From JAZKGA01 sp040386235 (lineage in GTDB: Bacteria; Pseudomonadota; Alphaproteobacteria; Micavibrionales; Micavibrionaceae), in contig JAZKGA010000001.1 of the NCBI GenBank assembly GCA_040386235.1, positions 1,364,001 to 1,428,000 of the forward strand: 64,000 nt of DNA, written 5' to 3'. Each line of letters starts with the position of its first letter. Position 1 is the stretch's first letter. The position numbers and the translations under genes are program-made. Positions 1 through 8,742 of the stretch are shown here, piece after piece. The notes below the pieces were generated by a model, which did not search any database, was not told the DNA's origin, and saw only the letters and a list, made by a program, of their open reading frames with translations.

Positions 1-49
1 TCAAACTCTCACCGATCATCGGGTCGTCTTCAATCGTCAGTAAGCGCAT
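1..49 (-). CDS. Response regulator, N-terminus only (partial)
   Basis: Only the first 16 codons are in the window. They read MRLLTIEDDPMIGESL, with the acidic pair (EDD) that forms the metal pocket at the beginning of a CheY-like receiver domain, followed by a helix of the OmpR/PmrA type. The ATG lies inside the last codons of the PAP2 phosphatase gene upstream (about 20 bases overlap), so the two are probably co-transcribed. A two-component regulator behind a lipid-phosphatase gene suggests control of envelope lipids, but the DNA-binding domain and any partner kinase lie outside the window, so the subfamily is inferred. Confidence 0.75.
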   Translation of the reverse strand, partial: MRLLTIEDDPMIGESL

Positions 50-749
50 TGGTGCGGCCTTGCCAGTATTCCTTGAAAAAATATACAAGCATGCCGATGA
101 ACAAAGCTGTCATAAGTGTCGCCAGGCAATGACTAACAAAATGCTCGCCGCGTGCTATTTGTACAATACTCGAAACGCCGCCAATGCCAAGCCCGCTGTA
201 AAGCCCGAAACGCTTCCAGAAGGCCGGCACCCCCCCAAAACAAAGCACCAAAAAGCTAAATCCGCCGGCAGGAAAGCCTGCGGGAAAGCAGCGGGGGTTG
301 GGCTGTACAGCCCCTGACACGCCCACAGGGCCACCATAAGCGGCCAGCTGGCCTGGACAGAAATGCCCTGTGTTGGCTTTCAAAAAAGCGACAATACCAG
401 GCACGACGATAAGTCCGACCAAAGTGAGAATGCTGAGTTCCCGATATTGCCTCAACCACGGGTGCCGAAAACCTGCGATCAACACGCAAAGCGCCACTAT
501 GCCGATGGCCGTGTAAATGTGAACAGGCAGATGATGCAGAAGAAATGACAGCTGTTTGTCTGATTTATCCAGCAGCCAGCATTGCCGCACATTTTCTGCA
601 TGGCAGGAAAAATTAAAGAACATGTCCGAGATTTTGCGGTCCAAGGGAAACCCCTTCTCAAGGACCAGCATTGTCTGAAGATAGATCAGGGAAAAAAGAG
701 CGACTGCAGCCGTTTTCTTGCTGGTGATTTGTAGTGCCAAGACCCTCAT
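30..749 (-). CDS. PAP2-family membrane phosphatase-like protein
   Basis: A 239-residue protein with about five to six hydrophobic segments. It carries landmarks of the PAP2 subgroup that acts on lipid or polyprenyl phosphates: a K-x6-CP block (KANTGHFCP), an AYGG stretch, CFPAGFPAGGF, and ARGEHFVSH near the C-terminus. Relatives known to me normally have CFPAGHASGGF, so the histidine of the PAGH (PSGH-type) motif is Phe here, and the residue after the last SH is Cys rather than Asp. Activity may be lost or altered. I chose the ATG at 749 because it makes a clean ATGA overlap with the stop of the preceding kinase gene; an earlier start at 761 is possible. Expected location is the inner membrane with a periplasmic active site. 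The response regulator gene follows with overlap. Confidence 0.75.
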   Translation of the reverse strand: MRVLALQITSKKTAAVALFSLIYLQTMLVLEKGFPLDRKISDMFFNFSCHAENVRQCWLLDKSDKQLSFLLHHLPVHIYTAIGIVALCVLIAGFRHPWLRQYRELSILTLVGLIVVPGIVAFLKANTGHFCPGQLAAYGGPVGVSGAVQPNPRCFPAGFPAGGFSFLVLCFGGVPAFWKRFGLYSGLGIGGVSSIVQIARGEHFVSHCLATLMTALFIGMLVYFFKEYWQGRTNALTDD

Positions 750-1354
750 TGCAACGCCCACATGACAAGACTGATGACCACCGGAATGGCAAAGTTATCA
801 TTTAAACGGAGCTTTTTTGAATAAAGCTCGACAAAGGTGGCGACAATAATTGCGGCTACGCCAGACGGAAGATAATAGGGGCCATGGGGCATGACGCTGC
901 CAAGAGCGATAAGAACGAGCAGACCGCTGAATAAAAAGGCAACGCTGCCTTCAAGTGATTTATCATGAATAGGTGTTTTGCCGAATTTGATGCCGACAAT
1001 GGCAGCGGCCGTGTCCGCAACCATCAAGACAGTGGTCGCCGTGACAGCGATTTCTTTGGTGAATAAAAGGCACACAAGCGTGCCGAGCATCATATATACG
1101 GCACCGGTCATTGTCCCGCCGCGCATCTTCTCAGCGGGTCTAAGAGCCAAGCCAAAAACCTTGTTGAACAGAAGGAAAGCCCCTGCGTTTCTTGGGCGCA
1201 TGTATTCTATCAAGAAAATGCCTGCCGTCAGACATCCGAACAGTGCCCACGCGCTTTTGTCGCCTAAAGAATAAATGGCGGCCGGTATCCACAACGAGCT
1301 TAAATGTATCAGCTTGCGGTGTATTTCATGTTTGTAAAGAATCGCTGTTGTCAT
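746..1354 (-). CDS. Dolichol/phytol-kinase-like integral membrane protein (CTP-dependent lipid kinase family)
   Basis: About 202 residues with seven or so hydrophobic segments. The C-terminal half has the family's diagnostic stretch VADTAAAIVGIKFGK followed by KSLEGSVAF, as in the CTP-dependent polyprenol, phytol and diacylglycerol kinases related to SEC59 and CdsA. The N-terminus EIHRKLIHLSSLWIP also matches that family. I chose the ATG at 1354 because GGAGAGG lies just before it; the open frame continues 70 codons upstream but that part looks non-coding and overlaps the divergent gene. It is the first gene of an operon with the PAP2 protein, so the pair may phosphorylate and dephosphorylate an isoprenoid or diacylglycerol carrier (inference). 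The exact substrate is unknown. Confidence 0.75.
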   Translation of the reverse strand: MTTAILYKHEIHRKLIHLSSLWIPAAIYSLGDKSAWALFGCLTAGIFLIEYMRPRNAGAFLLFNKVFGLALRPAEKMRGGTMTGAVYMMLGTLVCLLFTKEIAVTATTVLMVADTAAAIVGIKFGKTPIHDKSLEGSVAFLFSGLLVLIALGSVMPHGPYYLPSGVAAIIVATFVELYSKKLRLNDNFAIPVVISLVMWALQ

Positions 1355-1508
1355 GACCTCTCCATTTTCCGCAGCAGAATAGGGACGCAAACTTAGTCGA
1401 AACTTAAACGCGGTTTTGACGCGTGATGTGTCTGTGGAACATCTTTCTGTTTTGGCCGTTGGTTCAGGCGAAATCCTTATTTTTAAAAACCCAGGAAAGG
1501 CGCACGCC

Positions 1509-1994
1509 ATGACGACCCCGCAGGACTTAGAAAACAAATTCTGGAAATCTTTGAAATCCGACATGACGGTGATGCTCGGCCTTCATGGCGTACAGGACAG
1601 TCACACGCGCCCGATGACCGCACAGTTAGATGATGAACGCGGGCCGGTCTGGTTTTTCACCGCAAAAGATACCGCTTTGGCCCAGACCCTGAATGGCACA
1701 TCGCGCGCCGTTGCCACTTTCACCAGCAAAGGCCATGATTTATTCGCCAGCATCCATGGCACGCTGCAAGTCGAGACGGATCGCAAAATGGTTGATAAAC
1801 TATGGAATGTGTTTGTCGCCGCATGGTACGAAGGTGGCCAGAACGACCCCAAATTAGAACTGTTGCGTTTCGATCCTGATAGTGCCGAAATCTGGTTGAA
1901 TGAGACCAGCCTTATGGCCGGTATCAAACTTATACTGGGCATGGACCCCAAAGACGAATATCAGGACAAAGTGGCCAAAGTACGACTGGGATAA
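1509..1994 (+). CDS. Pyridoxamine 5'-phosphate oxidase-like flavin-binding stress protein
   Basis: A 161-residue soluble protein of the split-barrel FMN-binding fold (general stress protein 26 / Pyridox_ox_2 type). Recognisable blocks are the N-terminal helix KFWKSLKSD, the strand TRPMTAQLDDERGPVWFFTAKD, the helix-strand SRAVATFTSKGHDLFASIHG and the C-terminal WYEGGQNDPKLELLRFDPDSAEIW, which is typical for this group. The ATG at 1509 is preceded by AGGAAAGG; the upstream in-frame extension lacks family similarity. Such proteins usually bind FMN or FAD and are linked to stress responses; a specific reaction cannot be read from the sequence. It stands alone, divergent from the kinase operon. 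Confidence 0.8.
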   Translation: MTTPQDLENKFWKSLKSDMTVMLGLHGVQDSHTRPMTAQLDDERGPVWFFTAKDTALAQTLNGTSRAVATFTSKGHDLFASIHGTLQVETDRKMVDKLWNVFVAAWYEGGQNDPKLELLRFDPDSAEIWLNETSLMAGIKLILGMDPKDEYQDKVAKVRLG

Positions 1995-2042
1995 GCCCCT
2001 ACCCCCTTCCCCTTGTGGTGTTTTCGGTGCAATACTAAACGC

Positions 2043-2870
2043 ATGATCACATTTTCTTTTGGGGGACTTGGCCTGTTTTTGTTGTGCGGCACGTTGCTGT
2101 TTTCTGCGGCTGGGCGTGCAGAAAACACGGGTCTTGTAGCGACACCGACCGGTTGCACCTTGATTGTATCCTACCCCGATGGGGCGATATTGCGGCAAGA
2201 AGGCGACTGTACCCAGCGTCGCGCCCCTGCATCAACCTTTAAACTGCCGCTGGCGGTTATGGGGTTTGACTCCGCCCTGTTACAGGACGCGCACACACCG
2301 TCCATAGACTATAAGGACGATTATCAATCAGATATGGATATCCAGAAAAAGACAACAGATCCAACGATCTGGCTGAAGGAGTCTATTGTCTGGTATTCTC
2401 AGGACCTGACCCGCAAAATGGGAATGACAGCGTTTCAGACTTACGTCCGTGCTTTCCATTACGGCAATATGGATGTGACAGGCAATCCAGGGCAGAATGA
2501 CGGGCTGACGCAATCATGGCTTATGTCGTCCCTGCAAATCTCGCCGCAGGAACAAGTCGCTTTCGTAAAAAACCTGTTAGATTGTAACCTGAACGTCCGC
2601 CTCGACGCTTGTAACGCCGCCATGGCCATCACCCCCGAATTTCAGGCGGGCGACTGGCGTGTCTTCGGCAAAACGGGCAGCGGCTGGCTGAAAGACGATC
2701 AAGGCCGCATTGACAAGACAAAGCCGCAAGGATGGTTCATTGGCTGGGCCACAAAAGGTGAAAAGACTGTTATTTTTGCCAAGCTTCTTCTAGAAAACCA
2801 TCCTTCCAAACGCTATGCCGGCCCCAAAGCCAAGGATGCGTTTTTGGAAGATCTGTCCCACATGGACTAA
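2043..2870 (+). CDS. Class D (OXA-type) beta-lactamase
   Basis: A 275-residue secreted serine beta-lactamase. It has an N-terminal signal peptide (hydrophobic residues 5-23, likely cleavage after AGRA) and the complete class D motif set in order: STFK at about 64-67 (Ser nucleophile and the Lys that is carbamylated in the family), SIV at 114-116 (SxV), YGN at 140-142, an omega-loop Trp at 159 and KTG at 210-212. Length fits OXA enzymes. The predicted reaction is hydrolysis of beta-lactams in the periplasm. The ATG at 2043 gives a good signal peptide; a TTG start at 2013 is possible. No integron or mobile element flanks it, so it looks like a resident chromosomal gene. Spectrum cannot be deduced; a sensor role is conceivable but nothing here supports it. 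Confidence 0.9.
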   Translation: MITFSFGGLGLFLLCGTLLFSAAGRAENTGLVATPTGCTLIVSYPDGAILRQEGDCTQRRAPASTFKLPLAVMGFDSALLQDAHTPSIDYKDDYQSDMDIQKKTTDPTIWLKESIVWYSQDLTRKMGMTAFQTYVRAFHYGNMDVTGNPGQNDGLTQSWLMSSLQISPQEQVAFVKNLLDCNLNVRLDACNAAMAITPEFQAGDWRVFGKTGSGWLKDDQGRIDKTKPQGWFIGWATKGEKTVIFAKLLLENHPSKRYAGPKAKDAFLEDLSHMD

Positions 2871-2984
2871 TAAAACTTAAAGCCCCGCAAATTTCTTGTT
2901 TTGCCTTATTATCTGCCTCTTCTCAAGCCTTGGCTTTTCACCTATAGTTCTGCCACATCACATATGCGGAAGGACGCCCCCACC

Positions 2985-3533
2985 ATGGAAAAATGCACAA
3001 TCGCCGTTATCGTCGGCAGCCTGCGCAAGGACTCGCTGAACCGGAAACTGGCTGAGGCCCTGGTTAAAATGGCGCCCGCCGGCTGCACATTCCGTATCTC
3101 AGAAATCGGTGACCTGCCCCTTTACAATCAGGATGATGACGGCAATCAGGCCGCATCCGTTAAACGCCTGAAACAAGACATCGAAAGCGCGCAGGGCGTC
3201 GTCTTTATTACACCTGAATATAACCGTTCAATCTCTGGTGTTTTGAAAAACGCGATTGATCATGCCTCCCGCCCCTATGGCAAAAGTTCATGGTCGGGCA
3301 AGCCCGCCGCGATCCTGGGTGTTTCCGTTGGCGCGATGGGCACAGCGATGGCGCAACAGCATCTGCACAACATCACATCGCATCTGAACATGCCGACATT
3401 GGGCCAGCCGGAAATGTTCCTGCACGCCAAAGAAGGCTTTTTCAACGCGGATGGGTCAATCGGTGCAGGCAGCCGTGATTTCGTCCAGGGCTGGATCAGC
3501 ACATATCTGGCCTGGGTCAAGAAGCACCAGTAA
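2985..3533 (+). CDS. NADPH-dependent FMN reductase (chromate/quinone reductase family)
   Basis: A 182-residue flavodoxin-like protein. The FMN phosphate loop is GSLRKDSLNRK (about 10-20), and the second flavin-binding segment TPEYNRSISGVLKNAIDHAS (about 78-97) is characteristic of the ChrR/ArsH-type NADPH:FMN reductases. A third loop GVSVGAMGTA follows. Family members use NAD(P)H to reduce quinones, azo dyes, chromate or other acceptors in the cytosol, often by two-electron transfer. The ATG at 2985 is preceded by GGAAGGA. The physiological acceptor is unknown. Confidence 0.88.
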   Translation: MEKCTIAVIVGSLRKDSLNRKLAEALVKMAPAGCTFRISEIGDLPLYNQDDDGNQAASVKRLKQDIESAQGVVFITPEYNRSISGVLKNAIDHASRPYGKSSWSGKPAAILGVSVGAMGTAMAQQHLHNITSHLNMPTLGQPEMFLHAKEGFFNADGSIGAGSRDFVQGWISTYLAWVKKHQ

Positions 3534-3569
3534 ATATTATACAAGTTCTAAGTAACCAGCAGGCCCTTC

Positions 3570-5489
3570 ATGAAATACCGCAGTGATATTGACGGCTTAC
3601 GGGCATTTGCTGTTTTACCTGTTTTATTTTCGCATATTGGCAATAACGTTCTGCCAGGCGGTTATGCTGGCGTCGATATATTCTTTGTTATCAGTGGATT
3701 TCTTATCACGTCTCTTATCCTGCCGGAACTGGCAGACGGCACCTTCTCACTGGCCCGGTTTTACGAACGACGTATCAGGCGCATTTTTCCGCTTTTGTTT
3801 TTGGTTATCACTCTTTGCTTCTTAGGAAGTTTTTGGGCCCTTGATCCTGGACAATTAAGCGAATACGCCAAAAGTGCGATTGCGGCTTTACTGTCTGTTT
3901 CCAATATCTTTTTCTGGCTTCAGGACAGTTACTTTGCCGAGGCAATGGAATTAAAACCATTGATGCATACCTGGAGTCTGGGAATAGAGGAGCAGTATTA
4001 TATCGTCTTCCCTCTTTTTCTACTGGCTTTCTGGCGGTGGGAGAAAAACGACCGGCTGTTTTTCGCACTGGCATTATTGGCCCTTGTCAGTTTCCTGTTG
4101 GCCAACTGGGGCGGGGGGCTGGATGCCGATATGCGCCAAACGATCACTGCGTTTCCGGCAACGCTGACGCCTGAATATGGCTATTACCTTTTAACCACCC
4201 GTGCCTGGGAATTGCTATGCGGCTCATTGGCTGCCGTGATGATGTGGCGTTACAAAGATCGGTTGGCACACACAGACGGTAAAGCTGCCGCGATACTGGC
4301 ATGGGCCGGATTTGCGGGCATCATCGTCGCCTATGGTTTATTAGGCCCCAAAACGCCCTACCCCAGTCTTTACACCTTGCCGACCGTCTTAGGCACGGTT
4401 GCGATCATTCTGTATTGCCGTCACGGAAGCGTATTGCATCGTTTCTTATCCTTAAAGCCGTTGGTGTTTACGGGGTTGATCAGTTACAGCCTGTATATGT
4501 GGCACCAACCGATCTTCGCATTAATGCGGGCGGGTTTTACCGATCTTGGACATAGTGAGTTTTATGTTGCGATTGCGGGCATATACGCCTTATCGATTCT
4601 AAGCTGGGCCTATGTTGAAAAGCCGTTTCGCAATTCTGTGATAATCCCCACCTCTCGCCTGCATTTGATCATGGGCGGATGGCTGACAATTTTATTAATA
4701 ACCGCCAGTGTCATTATCACAAACCAGGGATTCATCGCCAAATACCCGCCTTTCGATCAGCAGTTTTTTATAAGTGATGAAGACCGCGGCACCTATTTGC
4801 ACAATCATTATGCGGAACTTAAAGGTAAAGCATTTACCGCTTCGAATACGCGTAAGATTTTAATAGTCGGAGACAGTTTTTCCCAAGACATCACCAATAG
4901 TTTGCATGAAAGCGGGATCGATAAGGGTGTAGAGGTTTCCACACTTTACCTGCCCGCACGCTGTGTATTCTATCTAGGGGAAGAGGATATTTCACCAGCC
5001 ATTGATCCAAATGATATCCATCTGTGCGCCGCTGAAAGACAGCGTTTCAGAACAGCACTTTCGCCCCTGGCCAGTCAGGCGGACACCATTATTATCAGTG
5101 CGGCATGGCGCTGGTGGGATGCTAATCGGATTAATCAGACGTTGCAGGTGCTTCACACCCTGGCACCACACGCCACTATAATTGTGATGGGGACAAAGTC
5201 ATTCCGACAGCTGTCATACCGTGGCTATTACAACCAAAAACCGAAGACCTCTTCAGATGTTACATATAAGCTAAAACAAGAATATGTAGATATTAATAAT
5301 CTATTGGCGCATACGATAAAAACGGCTAAATTCATTGATGTGATGTCCCTTTTGTGTCCACAGAAAACAAAATGTCCTTTTTTTACCCCTGATGATCATC
5401 TTATTTCCTATGATCGTGGCCATCTGACCCAGGAAGGTGCTCGTTATCTCGGGCAAAGACTAAAAGAGTCGGGATTTACTGTTTATTGA
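3570..5489 (+). CDS. Acyltransferase-3 membrane protein with C-terminal SGNH domain (O-acetyltransferase)
   Basis: A 639-residue two-domain envelope enzyme. Residues 1-380 form the acyltransferase-3 domain with about ten or eleven membrane segments; it begins YRSDIDGLRAFAV and has the signature blocks GVDIFFVISGFLI, RRIRRIFP and HTWSLGIEEQYY. The C-terminal 230 residues form a periplasmic SGNH hydrolase-like domain with GDS at about 434-436 (serine nucleophile) and a final DRGHLTQEGA block carrying the Asp/His pair. Homologues such as OafA/OatA move acetyl groups across the membrane onto O-antigen, peptidoglycan or other glycans. No glycan cluster lies nearby, so the target is unknown. Confidence 0.88.
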   Translation: MKYRSDIDGLRAFAVLPVLFSHIGNNVLPGGYAGVDIFFVISGFLITSLILPELADGTFSLARFYERRIRRIFPLLFLVITLCFLGSFWALDPGQLSEYAKSAIAALLSVSNIFFWLQDSYFAEAMELKPLMHTWSLGIEEQYYIVFPLFLLAFWRWEKNDRLFFALALLALVSFLLANWGGGLDADMRQTITAFPATLTPEYGYYLLTTRAWELLCGSLAAVMMWRYKDRLAHTDGKAAAILAWAGFAGIIVAYGLLGPKTPYPSLYTLPTVLGTVAIILYCRHGSVLHRFLSLKPLVFTGLISYSLYMWHQPIFALMRAGFTDLGHSEFYVAIAGIYALSILSWAYVEKPFRNSVIIPTSRLHLIMGGWLTILLITASVIITNQGFIAKYPPFDQQFFISDEDRGTYLHNHYAELKGKAFTASNTRKILIVGDSFSQDITNSLHESGIDKGVEVSTLYLPARCVFYLGEEDISPAIDPNDIHLCAAERQRFRTALSPLASQADTIIISAAWRWWDANRINQTLQVLHTLAPHATIIVMGTKSFRQLSYRGYYNQKPKTSSDVTYKLKQEYVDINNLLAHTIKTAKFIDVMSLLCPQKTKCPFFTPDDHLISYDRGHLTQEGARYLGQRLKESGFTVY

Positions 5490-5513
5490 GATTTTATAAT
5501 TGGAGAAGAACAC

Positions 5514-6152
5514 ATGAAAAAACGGATGATTATTGGTGGTGTTATAATTGCGGGCCTGATTGCCGCGGCGGCCTGGGGACCTGTGGTTAGTAACGTGCCA
5601 GAAGCACGCTATACGGTCACCTTTAAGCAAGATGATTTTGAAATCCGCGATTACGCCCCGATGATCGTGGCAACGGTTATCGTGACGGGTGATCGTAAGA
5701 CGGCCATTGGCGACGGCTTTCGCCTGCTGGCCGATTATATTTTCGGCAATAACGTTGCTGCGACAAAAATCGAGATGACCGCGCCAGTCATACAGCAGCA
5801 GCAGGGCCAGGATATTGCAATGACAAAACCGGTGCTGCAGACTGAAACGCCTGACGGCAAAGCATGGGATGTCGCGTTCGTCATGCCCGCGCATTACACG
5901 CTTGAGACGCTGCCGAAACCTGTGAATGACGCGGTACGCATTGAAACGCGCCCGGCGCGGCAATTTGCCGTTATCAGCTTTAACGGCCGTGCAACGCCGG
6001 ATGATTTAGCCGCCAAGACCACAGCCCTGTCCGGTTTTGTGCAGGCAAAGAACCTGAAAACCATCGGGGAACCAAGCTTTGCGTTTTATAATCCGCCGAT
6101 GACTCTGCCCTTCCTGCGCCGCAACGAAGTGATGGTTGAAATCACCAACTAA
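5514..6152 (+). CDS. SOUL/heme-binding family protein
   Basis: A 212-residue protein with an N-terminal hydrophobic helix (residues 5-27, a membrane anchor or uncleaved signal) followed by a SOUL-type domain. Family landmarks are YTVTFKQDDFEIRDYAP, GFRLLADYIFGNN, KIEMTAPV, FVMPAHYTLETLPKP and the ending FYNPPMTLPFLRRNEVMVE. SOUL proteins were named for heme or tetrapyrrole binding, and in bacteria they are often periplasmic or membrane-anchored with no firm function. The ATG has GGAG seven bases upstream. It lies 24 bases after the acyltransferase gene and could be read with it. Its stop codon abuts a likely leuS promoter. Confidence 0.85.
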   Translation: MKKRMIIGGVIIAGLIAAAAWGPVVSNVPEARYTVTFKQDDFEIRDYAPMIVATVIVTGDRKTAIGDGFRLLADYIFGNNVAATKIEMTAPVIQQQQGQDIAMTKPVLQTETPDGKAWDVAFVMPAHYTLETLPKPVNDAVRIETRPARQFAVISFNGRATPDDLAAKTTALSGFVQAKNLKTIGEPSFAFYNPPMTLPFLRRNEVMVEITN

Positions 6153-6157
6153 GACGT

Positions 6158-6186
6158 TTGAGTGGCGGGAATCTTCATGCTATGGT
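6158..6186 (+). promoter_or_regulatory. Putative sigma-70-type promoter for leuS
   Basis: TTGAGT at 6158-6163, a 17-base spacer, then TATGGT at 6181-6186. Spacing is ideal and both boxes are reasonable matches. It sits between the SOUL stop and the leuS ATG at 6226, giving a leader of about 35 bases. This is pattern matching only. Confidence 0.4.
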
Positions 6187-6225
6187 GCGGGCCTTACACG
6201 AACCACCAGCGAATATGTGACGCGC

Positions 6226-8742
6226 ATGAAATACGATCCAAAAGCGATTGAGCCTAAATGGCAGCAATATTGGGAAACGAACAAGACGTTCAAAACGCCG
6301 AATGATTTCACACGGCCCAAATATTACGTGCTGGACATGTTCCCGTATCCATCAGGGTCCGGCCTGCATATCGGCCATCCCGAAGGCTATACGGCCACCG
6401 ACATTATCGCGCGGTACAAGCGGATGCGCGGCTTTAACGTCCTGCATCCGATGGGCTGGGACGCGTTTGGTCTGCCCACCGAACGCGCAGCCTTGCGCGA
6501 GGGGCGTCATCCCTTGCCAATTACCCAGGAAAATATCACGACATTCCGCCGTCAGATCAAAGAAATCGGCCTGTCATATGACTGGGACCGCGAGATCGAT
6601 ACCAGTACGCCCGACTATTACAAATGGACGCAATGGATATTCCTGAAGCTGCATGAAAAGGGCTTGGCCTATCTGTCCGAAGTCCCCGTAAACTGGTGCC
6701 CGGCCCAGGGCACGGTTCTGGCGAATGAAGAGGTGCAGGACGGTAAATACGTCGAAACTGGCGACCCCGTTGAACGCCGGATCATGCGGCAATGGATGTT
6801 AAAAATCACCGCCTATGCCGAACGCTTGCTGAACGATCTGGACACGCTGGATTGGCCATCAGGTATTCTGGAGATGCAGCGTCACTGGATCGGTAAATCC
6901 GAAGGGGCGCGCATTGCCTTTCCCGTTGAGGGCAGCGACGCCACGTTTGAAGTTTTCACAACACGGCCCGACACGTTATTCGGCGCGACCTTTTGCGTCC
7001 TGGCCCCCGAACATCCGATCGTGCCACACATCACGACGGCTGGCCAAAAAGCCGATATCGATGCTTATATCGCCAAATGCAAGAACATCAGCGACCTGGA
7101 TCGCGAAACAGCGGCGGCGAAGCAGAAAACGGGTGTCTTTACCGGTGCCACGGCGACAAATCCAGCGAATGGCGAAAAACTGCCGATCTGGATCGCCGAT
7201 TACGTGCGGGCTGATTACGGATCGGGCGCGATCATGGCCGTGCCTGGACATGACCAGCGTGACTATGATTTCGCCAAAGCGTTTGACCTGCCGATTACCG
7301 AAGTTGTCAGTGGCGGCGACCTGTCGCAAGAAGCCTTTGGTGACGATGGCGTTGCAGTCAATTCTGACTTTTTGAACGGTCTGCCAACCGCACAAGCCAA
7401 AGAGAAAATGCTGACCTGGCTGGCAGATAACAAACTGGGCCAGCGTGAGACAACATACAAGCTGCGCGACTGGTTGTTCTCGCGCCAACGCTATTGGGGT
7501 GAACCGTTCCCGATTTTGCACAATGATGCAACGGGCGCGGTTGTGCCGTTAGGCCTGCCCGACCTGCCACTGACCTTGCCGATGCTGGAAGATTTCCGTC
7601 CGACAGCCGATGGCAACCCGCCTTTGGCGCGCGCCAAAGACTGGCTGCACATCACCAAAGATGGCCAGGCCATGACACGCGAGACCAACAGCATGCCGCA
7701 ATGGGCAGGATCATGCTGGTACTTCCTGCGGTTTATGGACCCACATAATGCCGAGGCCGCCTGGGGCAAAGAAGCGGAAAAATACTGGGGCCAGGTGGAC
7801 CTGTATGTTGGCGGCGCGGAACATGCGGTTCTGCATCTGCTTTACGCCCGTTTCTGGTACAAGGTCTTGTATGATTGCGGATTGGTCAGCCACGCAGAAC
7901 CCTTCCAGAAACTGTTCAACCAGGGCATGATCCTGGGTATCAGTTATTGGGATGAAAAAGGGAAGTATTATAACTTTAAGGATGTAGAATGGCGCGATGG
8001 CAAGCCATTCGTGGCGGGTACAAATACCGCCCTGTCATCCCGCGAAGAAAAAATGTCGAAATCCAAATACAATGTCATCAGTCCCGATGATGTGATCGCC
8101 GCCCACGGGGCCGATGCCTTGCGCCTGTACGAAATGTTCCTTGGCCCGTTAGATGCCAGTAAGCCCTGGCAGACCAATGGTATCAAGGGCGTGGTCGGAT
8201 TCCTGGAACGCGCATGGTCGTTGGTGATTGATGCGGAAACCGGGACATTGAACAAGGTCATTACCGACGCACCGGAAAATACAGCCAGCGAGGCTGTCCT
8301 GCGCGAACTGAATGTGATGATTCACAAACTGACTCAGGATATTGAGACTCTGCGTATGAACACCGCCATCGCCAAGATGATGGAATTCGTCAATGTCTGT
8401 AAAAAGGAAACGGCGATTCCAAAAGCAGTGTTGGAAAAATTTGTCCTGGCCTTGTCACCCTTTGCCCCCCACGCGGCTGAGGAATTGTGGCAACGCCTGG
8501 GTCACACCAATACCCTGGCCTATGAAACCTGGCCGGAATACGATGCAAAATGGCTGGTGACCAACGACATGACGATTGTGATTGCCGTCAATGGCAAGAA
8601 ACGCGGCGACATGCTGGTGGCCCGGACATTATCGGAAGATGAGATCAAAGACCTGGCCCAACGTGAGATTGCCAACAAATTGACCGACCCGGTCAAAAAG
8701 GTAATCTATGTGAAGGACAAGTTAGTCAACTTCATCGTTTAA
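6226..8742 (+). CDS. leuS: Leucyl-tRNA synthetase
   Basis: An 838-residue class Ia synthetase that charges tRNA-Leu. HIGH is at about 48-51 (GLHIGHPEGY) and KMSKS at about 609-613. Between them are the CP1 editing domain (TTRPDTLFGATF, GSGAIMAVPGHDQRDYDFA) and the WLFSRQRYWGEPFP block of bacterial LeuRS. The C-terminal anticodon-binding and tail regions are present, ending VKKVIYVKDKLVNFIV. Length is slightly below the usual 860. The ATG at 6226 begins the conserved MKYDPKAIEPKWQQYW; earlier in-frame codons overlap the SOUL gene. The last 21 bases overlap the convergent ABC exporter gene. Confidence 0.98.
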   Translation: MKYDPKAIEPKWQQYWETNKTFKTPNDFTRPKYYVLDMFPYPSGSGLHIGHPEGYTATDIIARYKRMRGFNVLHPMGWDAFGLPTERAALREGRHPLPITQENITTFRRQIKEIGLSYDWDREIDTSTPDYYKWTQWIFLKLHEKGLAYLSEVPVNWCPAQGTVLANEEVQDGKYVETGDPVERRIMRQWMLKITAYAERLLNDLDTLDWPSGILEMQRHWIGKSEGARIAFPVEGSDATFEVFTTRPDTLFGATFCVLAPEHPIVPHITTAGQKADIDAYIAKCKNISDLDRETAAAKQKTGVFTGATATNPANGEKLPIWIADYVRADYGSGAIMAVPGHDQRDYDFAKAFDLPITEVVSGGDLSQEAFGDDGVAVNSDFLNGLPTAQAKEKMLTWLADNKLGQRETTYKLRDWLFSRQRYWGEPFPILHNDATGAVVPLGLPDLPLTLPMLEDFRPTADGNPPLARAKDWLHITKDGQAMTRETNSMPQWAGSCWYFLRFMDPHNAEAAWGKEAEKYWGQVDLYVGGAEHAVLHLLYARFWYKVLYDCGLVSHAEPFQKLFNQGMILGISYWDEKGKYYNFKDVEWRDGKPFVAGTNTALSSREEKMSKSKYNVISPDDVIAAHGADALRLYEMFLGPLDASKPWQTNGIKGVVGFLERAWSLVIDAETGTLNKVITDAPENTASEAVLRELNVMIHKLTQDIETLRMNTAIAKMMEFVNVCKKETAIPKAVLEKFVLALSPFAPHAAEELWQRLGHTNTLAYETWPEYDAKWLVTNDMTIVIAVNGKKRGDMLVARTLSEDEIKDLAQREIANKLTDPVKKVIYVKDKLVNFIV

